A stretch of 64,000 nt of DNA, from the NCBI GenBank assembly GCA_027334565.1, contig DAHWUP010000004.1, positions 1 to 64,000 on the forward strand, in the 5' to 3' direction. The translations under genes were made by a program, and so were the position numbers. Shown piece by piece: positions 50,393-59,561 of the stretch. This stretch comes from Candidatus Levyibacteriota bacterium. GTDB lineage: Bacteria; Patescibacteria; Microgenomatia; Levybacterales; UBA12049. The notes beneath the pieces are model-generated. The model made no database searches and was not told the DNA's origin. It was given only the letters and a program-made list of their open reading frames with translations. Numbering within the stretch: position 1 is the first letter of the stretch; every line of letters begins with the position of its first letter.

Positions 50393-52255
50393 ATGCCGGC
50401 CATTAAGAAACCCAAAAAAATAAAACAGTTTAAAGTCAAGATGAATTTTTCTTGGAAGAATCTCTTGATCTATGCCTTCCTGATCATATTTACCGGGTTT
50501 GTTTTTTTCGGTATAAGTAGCCCAAATGCAATAAATGCTCCTACTGTCAAAACGGTTCCCCTGTCACAGCTTATACGTGACGTTAAGGACGGTAAAGTAT
50601 CTACCCTGAACGTCTATTCGGACAAAATTGACGCGGTGGAAAAATCCGTCACGCTTGAAAGCACTAAAGAAACCAACGCCGACGTCTATCAATTGTTCAA
50701 AAACGCCGGCGTTTCGCTTGGTAAAACCAACGTGGTGATCAAAGATGACACGACCTTAAATAATTGGATCAGTCTGCTGTTCTCCTCGATATTGCCGATC
50801 ATTTTGATGGTCGCCTTTTTCTGGTTTATCTTCAGGCAGGCAAGAGGCGCACAAGATAGCATTTTTTCTTTCGGCAAATCGTCGGCAAGGGTTTTCAACA
50901 AAGATAATCCCCAGGTCACGTTTACGGATGTCGCCGGGGTCGATGAAGCGAAGCAGGAACTGACCGAGGTGGTAGATTTCTTGAAAAACCCGGGAAAATA
51001 CAAAGCTATGGGTGCAAGAACCCCCAAAGGGGTTTTAATGGTAGGCCCTTCCGGTACGGGCAAAACACTTCTGGCAAGGGCGACTGCCGGGGAAGCCGGA
51101 GTGCCCTTTTTTTCCATGGCGGGAAGCGAATTCATGGAGATGCTGGTCGGCGTAGGTGCGTCGAGGGTCAGGGATTTGTTCCAAACGGCGAAAAAAGCTC
51201 AACCGGCAATAATTTTTATCGACGAAGTTGATGCCATCGGAAGACAGCGCGGTGTAGGTTTTATGGGCGGGCACGACGAAAGAGAGCAAACCTTAAATCA
51301 GATCCTGGTGGAGATGGACGGTTTTTCTCCGACTGAACAATTAGTTGTGATCGCGGCAACCAATCGTCCCGATGTATTGGACCCGGCGCTAATTAGGCCC
51401 GGAAGATTTGACAGGCGGGTAGTTTTGGAGCTTCCAGATGTAAACGGTAGAAAAAATATTTTGGCGATCCATGCACGGGGTAAGCCTTTTGCCCAAAACG
51501 TAGACTGGGAAAAAGTTGCAAAGAGAACGGTCGGTTTCTCGGGAGCGGATTTGGAAAACATGTTGAACGAGGCTGCAATTTTAGCCGCGCGCTTGGGTAA
51601 AAAATCTATCGACATGTCCGATTTGGAAGAGGCGGCCACTAAGGTAAAACTGGGCCCGGAGAAAAAACGTCTACAGTCCGAGGAAGACAGAAGAATGACC
51701 GCCTATCATGAAGCCGGACACGCACTGGTTTCCTGGTTTATGCCTCACATGGACCCGGTTCACCGCATCTCAATCGTTTCAAGAGGAATGTCTCTGGGAC
51801 ATACGATGATGGAGCCGATGGATAGGCTGCATGAGACCAAGACTCATCTTCTTGAGCAGATTTCGGTGATGCTTGGAGGAAGAGCGGCGGAAAGTCTGAT
51901 ATTTAAAGAAATGACCACCGGAGCGTCGGATGATATCGCCAAAGCAACCGAAGTTGCCAGAACAATGGTAGTAGAGTATGGGATGAGCGATCTGGGACCG
52001 ATAAACTTTGATACCCAATCACATATGCCTTATGAGCAGGTTACGATTTCTCCGGATATGGCCGCCAAGGTGGACGAACAGGTAAAAAAGATCACAGACG
52101 AGGCTTATAAAAATGCGATCGAGGTACTTAGAAAACTTAAGGAAAAACTCGATCTTTTGGCGGAAGAGTTATTGAAAAAAGAGACCATCGAGTCGGAGGA
52201 GTTCGAAAGAATAGTCGGCCCCAAAAAACCGGCACTTGCAACCGTAAGTGTATAA
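50393..52255 (+). CDS. ftsH: ATP-dependent zinc metalloprotease FtsH
   Basis: A 620-residue membrane protease. A basic N-terminus, a first span ('LLIYAFLIIFTGFVFFGI'), a short exported domain and a second span ('ILPIILMVAFFWFIF') precede the AAA module: Walker A 'GPSGTGKTLLA', Walker B 'IIFIDEVDAIG' and the second region of homology 'AATNRPDVLDPALIRPGRFD'. The protease has 'HEAGHALVSWF' and a third zinc ligand near 'TTGASDDIAKAT'. It degrades misfolded and short-lived membrane proteins, including tmRNA-tagged ones. The ATG at 50393 follows TATACT by nine bases; the GTG upstream overlaps that box. Confidence 0.96.
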   Translation: MPAIKKPKKIKQFKVKMNFSWKNLLIYAFLIIFTGFVFFGISSPNAINAPTVKTVPLSQLIRDVKDGKVSTLNVYSDKIDAVEKSVTLESTKETNADVYQLFKNAGVSLGKTNVVIKDDTTLNNWISLLFSSILPIILMVAFFWFIFRQARGAQDSIFSFGKSSARVFNKDNPQVTFTDVAGVDEAKQELTEVVDFLKNPGKYKAMGARTPKGVLMVGPSGTGKTLLARATAGEAGVPFFSMAGSEFMEMLVGVGASRVRDLFQTAKKAQPAIIFIDEVDAIGRQRGVGFMGGHDEREQTLNQILVEMDGFSPTEQLVVIAATNRPDVLDPALIRPGRFDRRVVLELPDVNGRKNILAIHARGKPFAQNVDWEKVAKRTVGFSGADLENMLNEAAILAARLGKKSIDMSDLEEAATKVKLGPEKKRLQSEEDRRMTAYHEAGHALVSWFMPHMDPVHRISIVSRGMSLGHTMMEPMDRLHETKTHLLEQISVMLGGRAAESLIFKEMTTGASDDIAKATEVARTMVVEYGMSDLGPINFDTQSHMPYEQVTISPDMAAKVDEQVKKITDEAYKNAIEVLRKLKEKLDLLAEELLKKETIESEEFERIVGPKKPALATVSV

Positions 52256-52270
52256 GATTATCATTAGCTT

Positions 52271-52909
52271 ATGGAGCCAAGAAAAAGCTTGACTTTTTCC
52301 AAGAAAGAGGCGATCAATTTCGGCTTCTACACGGTAAAAAATAATTTATTTTATTTTATCTCCCTTTTCGTAGTCGTATTGCTTGTCTATGCCGCGATGG
52401 GAATTCTTCAGGCTGTTTTTACGTTCGGACACAATTTTTTATTGCTTATAATTGTAGTCATTTTAAGGATAGCAGTTAGTCTTATCATTTCAATGGGATT
52501 GATAAAAATAACATTAGAATTCGTAGATAAGAAGAAACCCCAATTGTCGGACCTTTTTTATACAAAATCACTGTTGAACTTCTTCCTGGTGAACCTTATT
52601 AAAGGTTTTATTGTTTTTATCGGTTTAATTTTGTTGGTTATCCCCGGAATAATCTTTTCGATAAAATTGCAGTTTGCGGAGTATCTGGTAATAGATAAAA
52701 ATAAAAGCGTTGTTGACGCTTTAAACGGTTCATGGGAGATGACAAAAGGCGTTAAGTGGAACCTGTTTTTGTTCGGAATATTATTATTTTTGATAAATGT
52801 TTTGGGGTTTGTCCTTCTTTTGGTCGGTTTGCTTTTTACGGTTCCTCTTACAATGGTTGCCGAAGCCTTTGTCTTCAGAAAGCTTCTTAGCCAATCAAGC
52901 CTCAAATAA
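52271..52909 (+). CDS. multi-span membrane protein (DUF975-like)
   Basis: A 212-residue protein with five to six hydrophobic helices. 'SFSKKEAINFGFYTVKNNLF'-type N-terminus, a central 'VNLIKGFIVFIGLILLVIPG' and 'VVDALNGSWEMTKG' give the layout of DUF975 and related polytopic proteins of unknown function. It lies 15 bases after ftsH, so could be cotranscribed and even a substrate or partner, but nothing shows this directly. Confidence 0.7.
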   Translation: MEPRKSLTFSKKEAINFGFYTVKNNLFYFISLFVVVLLVYAAMGILQAVFTFGHNFLLLIIVVILRIAVSLIISMGLIKITLEFVDKKKPQLSDLFYTKSLLNFFLVNLIKGFIVFIGLILLVIPGIIFSIKLQFAEYLVIDKNKSVVDALNGSWEMTKGVKWNLFLFGILLFLINVLGFVLLLVGLLFTVPLTMVAEAFVFRKLLSQSSLK

Positions 52910-52911
52910 GC

Positions 52912-52917
52912 TATAAT
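52912..52917 (+). promoter_or_regulatory. -10 element, leaderless start at 52924
   Basis: A perfect TATAAT exactly six bases before the ATG. Confidence 0.65.
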
Positions 52918-52923
52918 CAGCAT

Positions 52924-53850
52924 ATGAAGAAATTGGTTTTAATCGACGGAAATGCCATCATTCACCGTGCTTATCATGCGCTGCCGCCATTAAACGACAG
53001 AAAGGGTCAACCTACCAACGCTGTTTATGGATTTTTCTCGATGCTTTTTAAGATCATTCAGGATCTTCGCCCCGAGAATCTGATCGTCTGTTTTGATAAA
53101 AAGGCACCGACTTTTAGAAAACAAATGTATGTCGGATACCAGGCAAAAAGACCGAAAATGTCGGACGATCTGGTTCCTCAGATCGAGGTGGTACACCGGG
53201 TTTTGGATGCCGCCAAAATTGTCCATTTCGGGATTGACGGCTACGAAGCGGACGATTTGATCGGAACCTTATCCAAACAAGGGGTTGAAGCTGGCATGGA
53301 AGTAATCATTGTCTCCGGCGACAGAGACTTGTTGCAATTGGTTAACTCTCATGTTCTGATACTCGCTCCCGTTACCGGAATAACCAATATGACATTGTTT
53401 GACGAGAATAAAATTAAAGAAAAATACTCACTCACCCCTAAACAAATCATCGATTATAAAGCACTTGCCGGTGATTCTTCGGATAACTACCCGGGCGTTT
53501 CCGGAATCGGACCGAAAACCGCCTCCGATCTGTTGAATGAATATCATGATCTTGAAAATTTATATGCCCATCTTTCAAAACTTCCAAACAATCTATCGGA
53601 AAAACTGGCAGAGGACGCCGAAGCCGCGGCATTGGCAAAGAAACTGGCGACTATTATCACGGATGCACCTTTATCGTTTAACGAAGAAGACTGTATGGTA
53701 TCGAGGATCGACAGCACCGGTTTAAAGAAAGAATTTGAAAAGTTAAATTTTAACAGTCTTTTAAAAAGGCTTCCCCAACTTGAGCCGAAAACGGTTGTTG
53801 ATAATAAATCGAAGGACAAAAAAAGCGATAACCAGATGAGCTTGTTATGA
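52924..53850 (+). CDS. stand-alone 5'-3' exonuclease (PolA N-domain type)
   Basis: A 308-residue protein equal to the N-terminal nuclease of DNA polymerase I. 'LVLIDGNAIIHRAYHALPPL' holds the first metal Asp, 'GYEADDLIGTLS' and 'VSGDRDLLQLV' the acidic cluster, and 'ALAGDSSDNYPGVSGIGPKT' the helix-hairpin-helix with the last Asp pair. It removes RNA primers and flaps. No polymerase domain follows; the C-terminus ends in a Lys/Asp-rich tail with 'QMSLL', a plausible sliding-clamp-binding motif. The stop overlaps the glycosyltransferase start (ATGA). Confidence 0.92.
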   Translation: MKKLVLIDGNAIIHRAYHALPPLNDRKGQPTNAVYGFFSMLFKIIQDLRPENLIVCFDKKAPTFRKQMYVGYQAKRPKMSDDLVPQIEVVHRVLDAAKIVHFGIDGYEADDLIGTLSKQGVEAGMEVIIVSGDRDLLQLVNSHVLILAPVTGITNMTLFDENKIKEKYSLTPKQIIDYKALAGDSSDNYPGVSGIGPKTASDLLNEYHDLENLYAHLSKLPNNLSEKLAEDAEAAALAKKLATIITDAPLSFNEEDCMVSRIDSTGLKKEFEKLNFNSLLKRLPQLEPKTVVDNKSKDKKSDNQMSLL

Positions 53851-54995
53851 CAAATGGCAAAGACGCGAGCCTGAAAATAGCCTTGGTACACGACTATATC
53901 AAAGAATTCGGAGGAGCGGAACGAGTTCTTAAAGCACTAAGCGAGATATATCCCGATGCGCCGATTTATACCGCTTTTTGCGACAAGCGGTCGAGCGCCT
54001 ACGAACAGTTTAAAAATAGGGAAATCATAACCTCCTGGTTTCAGTATTTGCCTTTTTACGCAAAACTTGCCAGTCCTTTAAGGTTTTTAACGCCTTTGAT
54101 TTGGGGAAGCTTTGATTTTTCGAAATACGATATGGTTATATCCTCGGCCAGTTGGTACATCACTAAAGGATTCGGTCGGAAGAATTCCGGGAGGAACAAT
54201 CCGCTTGAAATTTGTTATTGTCATACTCCTCCCCGCTGGCTTTACGGATATCAAACGTCGGTCAATTTTAAAAAGCATTGGCCGGTCAGGATATATGCTT
54301 TAATTGTCGGACATTTCCTAAGATTGTATGATTTCCAAAGGGCACAAAAAGTGGATTATTTTATTGCCAACTCAAATGAAGTTTTACAAAGGATTAAGAA
54401 ATTTTACCGAAGGGACGCAATTGTAATTTACCCACCGGTAAACGATATTTTTAAACCCCAAGATTCAAAAGTTAAACTTTCCAAAGATTACTATTTTATC
54501 GTCTCAAGGATCGTTGGAGCCAAAGGATTAGAGCTCGCGGTTGAAGCGGCCATAAAGCGTGGGTTCATACTAAAGATAGCCGGATCATCAGCGGGATACT
54601 ATTCCATGCAGCAAAGCTTAGTTAAAAACGCACGGGGAAAAGTCGAGTTTTTGGGACAAGTCGGCGATAGGGAACTCGTAAAGTTATACCAAGGCGCAAA
54701 AGCTTTCCTCGCTTTGGCAAAAGAAGAGGATTTCGGCATCACGCCTTTGGAGGCGCAAGCCTGCGGCACTCCTGTTATCGCTTTTAACGGTGGCGGATAT
54801 AAAGAAAGTGTTGTTTCCAAAAAGACAGGGGTTCTTTTTGACGACTATTCGGTTTACGGATTGATAGAAGCGATTGAAAAATTTGAAAATTTAAAAATTA
54901 ACAGCAGTGATTGTATTGAGCAAGCGAAAAAATTTTCAAAAATTAGGTTTAAAAAGGAAATAAAAGAATTTGTCGCGTCAAAGTCTAAGAATTAA
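53847..54995 (+). CDS. GT4-family glycosyltransferase
   Basis: A 382-residue GT-B fold enzyme. 'ALVHDYIKEFGGAERVLKAL' is the acceptor-side start with the Gly-Gly loop, 'YIVSRIVGAKGLELAVEA'-like sequence begins the donor domain, and 'LALAKEEDFGITPLEAQACG' contains the E.FG...E donor-binding motif. 'CHTPPRWLYGYQ' is typical of mannosyl/rhamnosyl transferases for cell-surface polysaccharide. Sugar and acceptor are unknown. It overlaps the exonuclease gene by four bases, and its end overlaps the convergent gene by 18. Confidence 0.9.
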   Translation: MTNGKDASLKIALVHDYIKEFGGAERVLKALSEIYPDAPIYTAFCDKRSSAYEQFKNREIITSWFQYLPFYAKLASPLRFLTPLIWGSFDFSKYDMVISSASWYITKGFGRKNSGRNNPLEICYCHTPPRWLYGYQTSVNFKKHWPVRIYALIVGHFLRLYDFQRAQKVDYFIANSNEVLQRIKKFYRRDAIVIYPPVNDIFKPQDSKVKLSKDYYFIVSRIVGAKGLELAVEAAIKRGFILKIAGSSAGYYSMQQSLVKNARGKVEFLGQVGDRELVKLYQGAKAFLALAKEEDFGITPLEAQACGTPVIAFNGGGYKESVVSKKTGVLFDDYSVYGLIEAIEKFENLKINSSDCIEQAKKFSKIRFKKEIKEFVASKSKN

Positions 54996-55796
54996 GAATG
55001 CCACAGAAAGTCCAGCCAAGACTATTGCGATAACAATCGCCACATTGAAAATGATCCCTAATTGAATGATTTTTCCCGCCGCCGGATTTCTCCCCAACGC
55101 CTCGACCCCTTTGGCAGCGGTTCGGCCGAAGCTGAGGAAACCAAAGATAATCGATGCCAATACCACACCGGCTGCTACTATGTATTTAAAAATCGGAGAT
55201 GGCCCCTGCTTGGTGGGAAGAATGGCAAACTTGAAGATATCGGTCAACGACCCGGCCAGCGTCGGTTTGGCATTAAAATAATGAAGCTCAAGGTTTAAAG
55301 CAATTTTTCCGATATGGCTAGGATTAGGGTCGGTATAGTCATCCAGAGCCACACCCAAAACATAACCGTCCTTGGTAGCCTTGACACCTACACCGGGAAT
55401 TGTCGAGGTGGTGATTTCGTCCCCTTTTTTGATTATTCCGTTTTGGGTTGAAACCAGAAGATAAACCCTGCCGACAGGAATAACCGGTACCCCGTTTTTG
55501 ACGTCATTGGTGCTGAATATTATAGCCGCGTCTCTTGCGACCACCCCCAAGACTTGCGGGTCGTAGGGAATCGTGGATAAGACCACTCCTTGGGTGGAAG
55601 AAGAAACGATGCTACCGTCCTTAACATTGGGCTGGGCCAATTCTACCATTTGCGCTACTCCAAGGCTCGCGGCACCTTCGGTTGTGATTGAAAAGTTATT
55701 AAGGTTAGACTGTGCGAAACTGACCCCGGATTTTATTGAAAATAACCAGGCTAAAATTATTACCAGTGAAAATATGGTTTTTTTATTCAAAAACAT
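54978..55796 (-). CDS. exported peptidase-G2/IMC-like protein with c-ring-like C-terminal hairpin
   Basis: A 272-residue protein with a signal peptide ('IFSLVIILAWLFSIKSGVSFAQ'). A domain of about 60-170 with 'YDPQVLGVV', 'VGRVYLLVSTQNGIIKKGDE' and 'STIPGVGVKATKDGYVLGVA' resembles the self-cleaving peptidase G2 / intramolecular chaperone domain of phage tail proteins. The C-terminus is a hydrophobic hairpin whose loop 'VEALGRNPAAGKIIQLG' looks like ATP synthase subunit c, but the ion-binding Glu/Asp is replaced by Val. Surface-exposed role inferred; exact function unknown. Confidence 0.7.
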   Translation of the reverse strand: MFLNKKTIFSLVIILAWLFSIKSGVSFAQSNLNNFSITTEGAASLGVAQMVELAQPNVKDGSIVSSSTQGVVLSTIPYDPQVLGVVARDAAIIFSTNDVKNGVPVIPVGRVYLLVSTQNGIIKKGDEITTSTIPGVGVKATKDGYVLGVALDDYTDPNPSHIGKIALNLELHYFNAKPTLAGSLTDIFKFAILPTKQGPSPIFKYIVAAGVVLASIIFGFLSFGRTAAKGVEALGRNPAAGKIIQLGIIFNVAIVIAIVLAGLSVAFLILRL

Positions 55797-55839
55797 AGGT
55801 TCATCTGTAATTATAGAGGTTAGTAAGAGGGTTTCTCAA

Positions 55840-57789
55840 CTAAAGTTTATTTTTTAAAAGGATGTCTTCGACCAGGATTTTTAACGACATGGTCGCAACC
55901 CCCGTGACCGTATCCGCGCCGCCATAATAAATAAACAATGTATCGTTTACAACCGCCGCCCCGCAGGGAAAGACCACATTGGGCACTCTTCCACTTAGCT
56001 CATAAGGCTTTTTCGGTTCTAATATCGGTTCGTCCGTTCGTGCAATGATGTTTTTCGGTTCGTTGTAATCCAAAAGCATCGCCCCGACCTTATAAATGAA
56101 TCCGGGTTCCGATACCCCGTGATATAAAAGCAGCCATCCGTGTTCGGTCTCGATCGGTGGGGCGGCGATACCAACCTTAACGTTATCCCATTTGTCTTTT
56201 CTTGCCTGAGCAATAATTCCTCCCGATAGATATTTTTTATCAGGGAAGTCCAAGTCCCTTAAGTGGTCCATCCAAATGACATCACCGAGGCGGTGGAAAG
56301 CAAGATAACCGTTGGTATTGACCTTTCTGATTATACAGGCGTCTTTATCATCCACCCCCGGAGGCGAAATAAGTTTAGGTTTATCGAAACTCCAGTTTTT
56401 ATTTAGGAAATCGGAAACAGAAATCGTGGTAAGGGCAACCCTGGGTGGATTATGCCCGTCATAAGCGGTATAGGTTATATATAACCGGTCGTTAATTCTG
56501 GTAATTCGAGGATCCTCGCAACCCGAGTTTCCCGTTTTATTTTTATCGGGATTAAGTTTCTTCTCAAAATTTTCTCTAGGCGTGTATATCGGATAGTCCA
56601 ACACCTCATCGAGGTGCAAACCGTCTTTGCTGGATGCATAACCCAATACGGATACGCCGTCGTTTGCCTGTGCCCGATAAATAATATGCACTTTCCCTTC
56701 CAAGTAAATTGCTGCAGGATTAAAAGCTCCGGCTTTCTTCCATTCGAGTTCAGGGACCGGATAGAGAATGGGATTTTCATCAAAGCGGGTGAACCTTCTG
56801 GGATTAACTTCTTCATGAGGCTTTTCTTCCGCCAGTAGATCGTTTAATAAAGCGTTCAAATCACAAGTCGCCAAAGCACAAACCGTATCCGCGGCGCCGT
56901 AATAAACGGATAGTTTTCCATCCTTAACGACCGCGCCGGAGGGAAATATCACATTCTTTACATTACCGTCCATTTCGTATTTTTCCTTCGGGTTTAGAAG
57001 GGAGGATTTGGAACGACCTAAAATTTTGCGGGGATTATTAAGGTCTAACAAAACCGCTTCGATATTAAAGATTTTGTTGTTTGATGTGTAATTTTTAATA
57101 TAGGAATAAATTACCAACCATCCCCTTTCGGTCTTTATGGGAGGAGCACCCAGTTCAACCTGGTCATGGATATCCCTTAATAAATAGACGATATGGCTGT
57201 TTGCCGTTGTCTGCCATTTGTCCCAATATTCGGGAGAATAAATATCCTCCTCCTTGTCAAATTCGGCGATGGTCAATTTTGCCGGCGGCTGGTCCGTATC
57301 TTTGGTCAAAATTGCGGTCAGCTTACCGTTAATTTTTTCCGGGAAAAGTGCCATCGCCTTGGAGTTGAATGTTGTTACGGGATGTTTTTCGAAATTTTTA
57401 AAGTCCTTGGTGATAGCAACCCCCAATTTAATTCCGAAAGCCGAAAACGGATATGCCGATAGGGCGGTATAAAAAATATAAAATTTTTCATTGATATAGA
57501 TGATCCTCGGGTCCTCACAACCGTAAATATCCCAGTTCTCCGATGGAGAAATTATCATTCTTCGGTCGGTAAAATTTATCCCATCCTGGCTTTGTGCATA
57601 TCCAACAGACGAAACTTGCATATTATTAATACCGTTTTGCTTTTTGGGTGAAGATAATGCACGGTATACCATGTGATATACACCTTGCGCATAAACGACA
57701 CATCCGTTAAACGCGCCGTCGTGTTCCCAGTCGGTTTCGGGATTAGGGATTATAATTGGATTTTCTGATGCTCGGATCAGGGCAGTCAT
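55840..57789 (-). CDS. tandem GH130-type glycoside phosphorylase/hydrolase
   Basis: A 649-residue protein made of two homologous five-bladed propeller domains (about 1-320 and 325-649). Each has the family landmarks: 'NPIIIPNPETDWEHDGAFN' and 'NPILYPVPELEWKKAGAFN' at the starts, 'YGCEDPRIIYINEKFYIFYT' and 'SGCEDPRITRINDRLYITYT' with the catalytic acid, and 'VYYGAADTV' and 'IYYGGADTV' at the ends. GH130 enzymes act on beta-mannosides, often by phosphorolysis. A two-domain form is unusual. The ATG at 57789 is chosen over an upstream TTG. Substrate unknown. Confidence 0.88.
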   Translation of the reverse strand: MTALIRASENPIIIPNPETDWEHDGAFNGCVVYAQGVYHMVYRALSSPKKQNGINNMQVSSVGYAQSQDGINFTDRRMIISPSENWDIYGCEDPRIIYINEKFYIFYTALSAYPFSAFGIKLGVAITKDFKNFEKHPVTTFNSKAMALFPEKINGKLTAILTKDTDQPPAKLTIAEFDKEEDIYSPEYWDKWQTTANSHIVYLLRDIHDQVELGAPPIKTERGWLVIYSYIKNYTSNNKIFNIEAVLLDLNNPRKILGRSKSSLLNPKEKYEMDGNVKNVIFPSGAVVKDGKLSVYYGAADTVCALATCDLNALLNDLLAEEKPHEEVNPRRFTRFDENPILYPVPELEWKKAGAFNPAAIYLEGKVHIIYRAQANDGVSVLGYASSKDGLHLDEVLDYPIYTPRENFEKKLNPDKNKTGNSGCEDPRITRINDRLYITYTAYDGHNPPRVALTTISVSDFLNKNWSFDKPKLISPPGVDDKDACIIRKVNTNGYLAFHRLGDVIWMDHLRDLDFPDKKYLSGGIIAQARKDKWDNVKVGIAAPPIETEHGWLLLYHGVSEPGFIYKVGAMLLDYNEPKNIIARTDEPILEPKKPYELSGRVPNVVFPCGAAVVNDTLFIYYGGADTVTGVATMSLKILVEDILLKNKL

Positions 57790-57910
57790 AAAAAGTTTAG
57801 GCAAATAGTCTCTTACTTAAGTCAATAGTATTTACCGGGTAATGTCAAGGGTAACATTTCTCCAAAAAATTTGCAAAAATAATGAAAAATAAGTCATAAT
57901 TAACCTGAAC

Positions 57911-58330
57911 ATGACAAAAAAGGTCGACGTATGGAAAATTCTGATGGCTCTTTCAATAATCGGAATTCTTTTGGCCGTTTATCTTTTTTATAATTATCTT
58001 GCTAAGCCGCGTTTCGAATCATGTTATGTAAATAGCATCATTAACTGTGATGCCACCACCAAAGGCAGTCTGTCAACATTATTCGGTATTCCGGTAGCTT
58101 TGGTCGGACTGGTCGGGTACGTAGTTATACTTTTTTCATCAATTTTTAGAAGAAAGAAGTTGGTTTTGGGGATGTCTATCTTTGGGATGATTTTTTGTCT
58201 TTATATAACCGTTCAGGAAGTATTTTTCTTGCATGTTCTATGTCCGGTTTGCCTTGTCTGCCAACTGGTGATGTTCACGATTTTTGTAATTGCGCTTTAT
58301 CTTGAATTTAAAAAAAATAAGAAAGTTTAA
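57911..58330 (+). CDS. vitamin K epoxide reductase (VKOR) family protein
   Basis: A 139-residue protein with four membrane helices. The loop Cys pair is 'SCYVNSIINCDATTKG', the following 'FGIPVALVGLVGY' is the family's Ser/Gly region, and 'FLHVLCPVCLVCQL' carries the redox CxxC in the last helix pair. Bacterial VKOR reoxidises DsbA-like proteins to make disulfides in exported proteins, using quinone. No DsbA-like partner is adjacent. The downstream NAGPA-domain protein has exported Cys residues that could be substrates. Confidence 0.92.
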   Translation: MTKKVDVWKILMALSIIGILLAVYLFYNYLAKPRFESCYVNSIINCDATTKGSLSTLFGIPVALVGLVGYVVILFSSIFRRKKLVLGMSIFGMIFCLYITVQEVFFLHVLCPVCLVCQLVMFTIFVIALYLEFKKNKKV

Positions 58331-58340
58331 GCTTCTTTGT

Positions 58341-58346
58341 TATAAT
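58341..58346 (+). promoter_or_regulatory. -10 element, leaderless GTG start at 58353
   Basis: A perfect TATAAT exactly six bases before a GTG. It lies inside a longer open frame and fixes the start. Confidence 0.65.
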
Positions 58347-58352
58347 GAATTA

Positions 58353-59561
58353 GTGGAATTAAAGTCATTGTTAAAAGTAAAAATACCCCCGTTAAAACCG
58401 TTCTTAAAAAATCATTTGATCGAACTTCTGATCATAGTTTTTCTGTCCATCGCGGTTATTGCTTTAAGCGGTTTATTTATTTATAACTTAAATCAGTCTA
58501 AGCTTGTAAAAGCGGCTTTATCCGAAAGGCTGACTGCAGCAAACAGGCAGTACTCCGATTTAAAGAACCAAAATCAGTACAAGATTAACCAGGCGCTTAA
58601 AAAGAACATCGGCGACATACAATCTTCTTATAAAACTGTTGTTGATCTATACCAAAAAATTCAGGACCTAAAGGCACAAAAACAAGATACAAGTACGCTC
58701 GAAGTGGAATTCACCCAAAGTTTAAGTTACGTTTCCCAGCTTAATTATGCTTCGGCCTCGTCCCGGCTGGCAGTTTTGGCGGCGGATATAAAGAAAATGC
58801 AGGACGCCTTGGCTTTGGCTCAGGCGCAAAATGCAGCGGCCCAAAACGTTACGCAGAGCAATACTCCTCCCGCAAACGGATTTTCGGTGCAATCCGTCTC
58901 CACCCCAAACGGTAACTTTACGGTTTATATCATCGCCGCCGATTTAAATACCACCAGAGTGGTCGTCGATACGGCCTCCGGCGGGGACTGTTCAAATAAC
59001 TGTCCGGTCCTGCCATTATCGGATTATATTGCAAGAAGCGGCGCGTTCGCAGGTATCAACGGAACGTATTTTTGCCCTGCCGAATATCCCAGCTGTGCGG
59101 GAAAAACCGGTTCGTTCGACCTTTTGGTGATGAACAAAAACAAGGTATATTTCAATTCCGCAAACAATGTCTACAGCACGAATCCGGCTGTGATATTTTA
59201 CGGCAATACGGTAAGGTTTGTTTCCCAGGCCTTGCAGTGGGGCAGAGATACCGGCGTAGATGCGGTAATCTCGAATTATCCGCTGTTGGTTTACAACGGA
59301 AACGTCGTTTATTCGGGCGGTGGGGACCCGAAATTTGCGCCAAAATCCGTCAGAACATTTATTGCCAATAAAGGCAGTATGGTTTACATCGGAATTGTGT
59401 TCAATGCCTCGATGCAGGATAGCGCGAATGTGCTAAAGGCTCTGGGAATGGACAATGCCATGAATTTGGATCAGGGCGGTTCAACCGCGCTTTGGTACGG
59501 GGGTTACAAGGCGGGCCCCGGCAGGAACATACCTAACGCCCTTCTGTTTGTCAGGAAATAG
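58353..59561 (+). CDS. membrane-anchored protein with NAGPA-type (phosphodiester glycosidase) domain
   Basis: A 402-residue protein starting at a GTG set by the TATAAT box. One membrane helix ('LLIIVFLSIAVIALSGLFIY', about 28-47) leads to a coiled coil (about 50-170, 'LTAANRQYSDLKNQNQYKIN'). An exported NAGPA domain follows with 'FAGINGTYFCPAEYPSCAG', 'VISNYPLLVYNG' and 'MNLDQGGSTALWYGG'. The domain cleaves GlcNAc-1-phosphodiester bonds in the human enzyme; in bacteria it is linked to wall or polysaccharide turnover. Two Cys pairs may be oxidised with help from VKOR. Confidence 0.85.
   Translation: MELKSLLKVKIPPLKPFLKNHLIELLIIVFLSIAVIALSGLFIYNLNQSKLVKAALSERLTAANRQYSDLKNQNQYKINQALKKNIGDIQSSYKTVVDLYQKIQDLKAQKQDTSTLEVEFTQSLSYVSQLNYASASSRLAVLAADIKKMQDALALAQAQNAAAQNVTQSNTPPANGFSVQSVSTPNGNFTVYIIAADLNTTRVVVDTASGGDCSNNCPVLPLSDYIARSGAFAGINGTYFCPAEYPSCAGKTGSFDLLVMNKNKVYFNSANNVYSTNPAVIFYGNTVRFVSQALQWGRDTGVDAVISNYPLLVYNGNVVYSGGGDPKFAPKSVRTFIANKGSMVYIGIVFNASMQDSANVLKALGMDNAMNLDQGGSTALWYGGYKAGPGRNIPNALLFVRK

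Noticed and set aside
58290..58352. ATG start of the NAGPA-domain protein at 58290
   Set aside because: It overlaps the VKOR gene end and precedes the TATAAT box; the GTG at 58353 fits the promoter rule.
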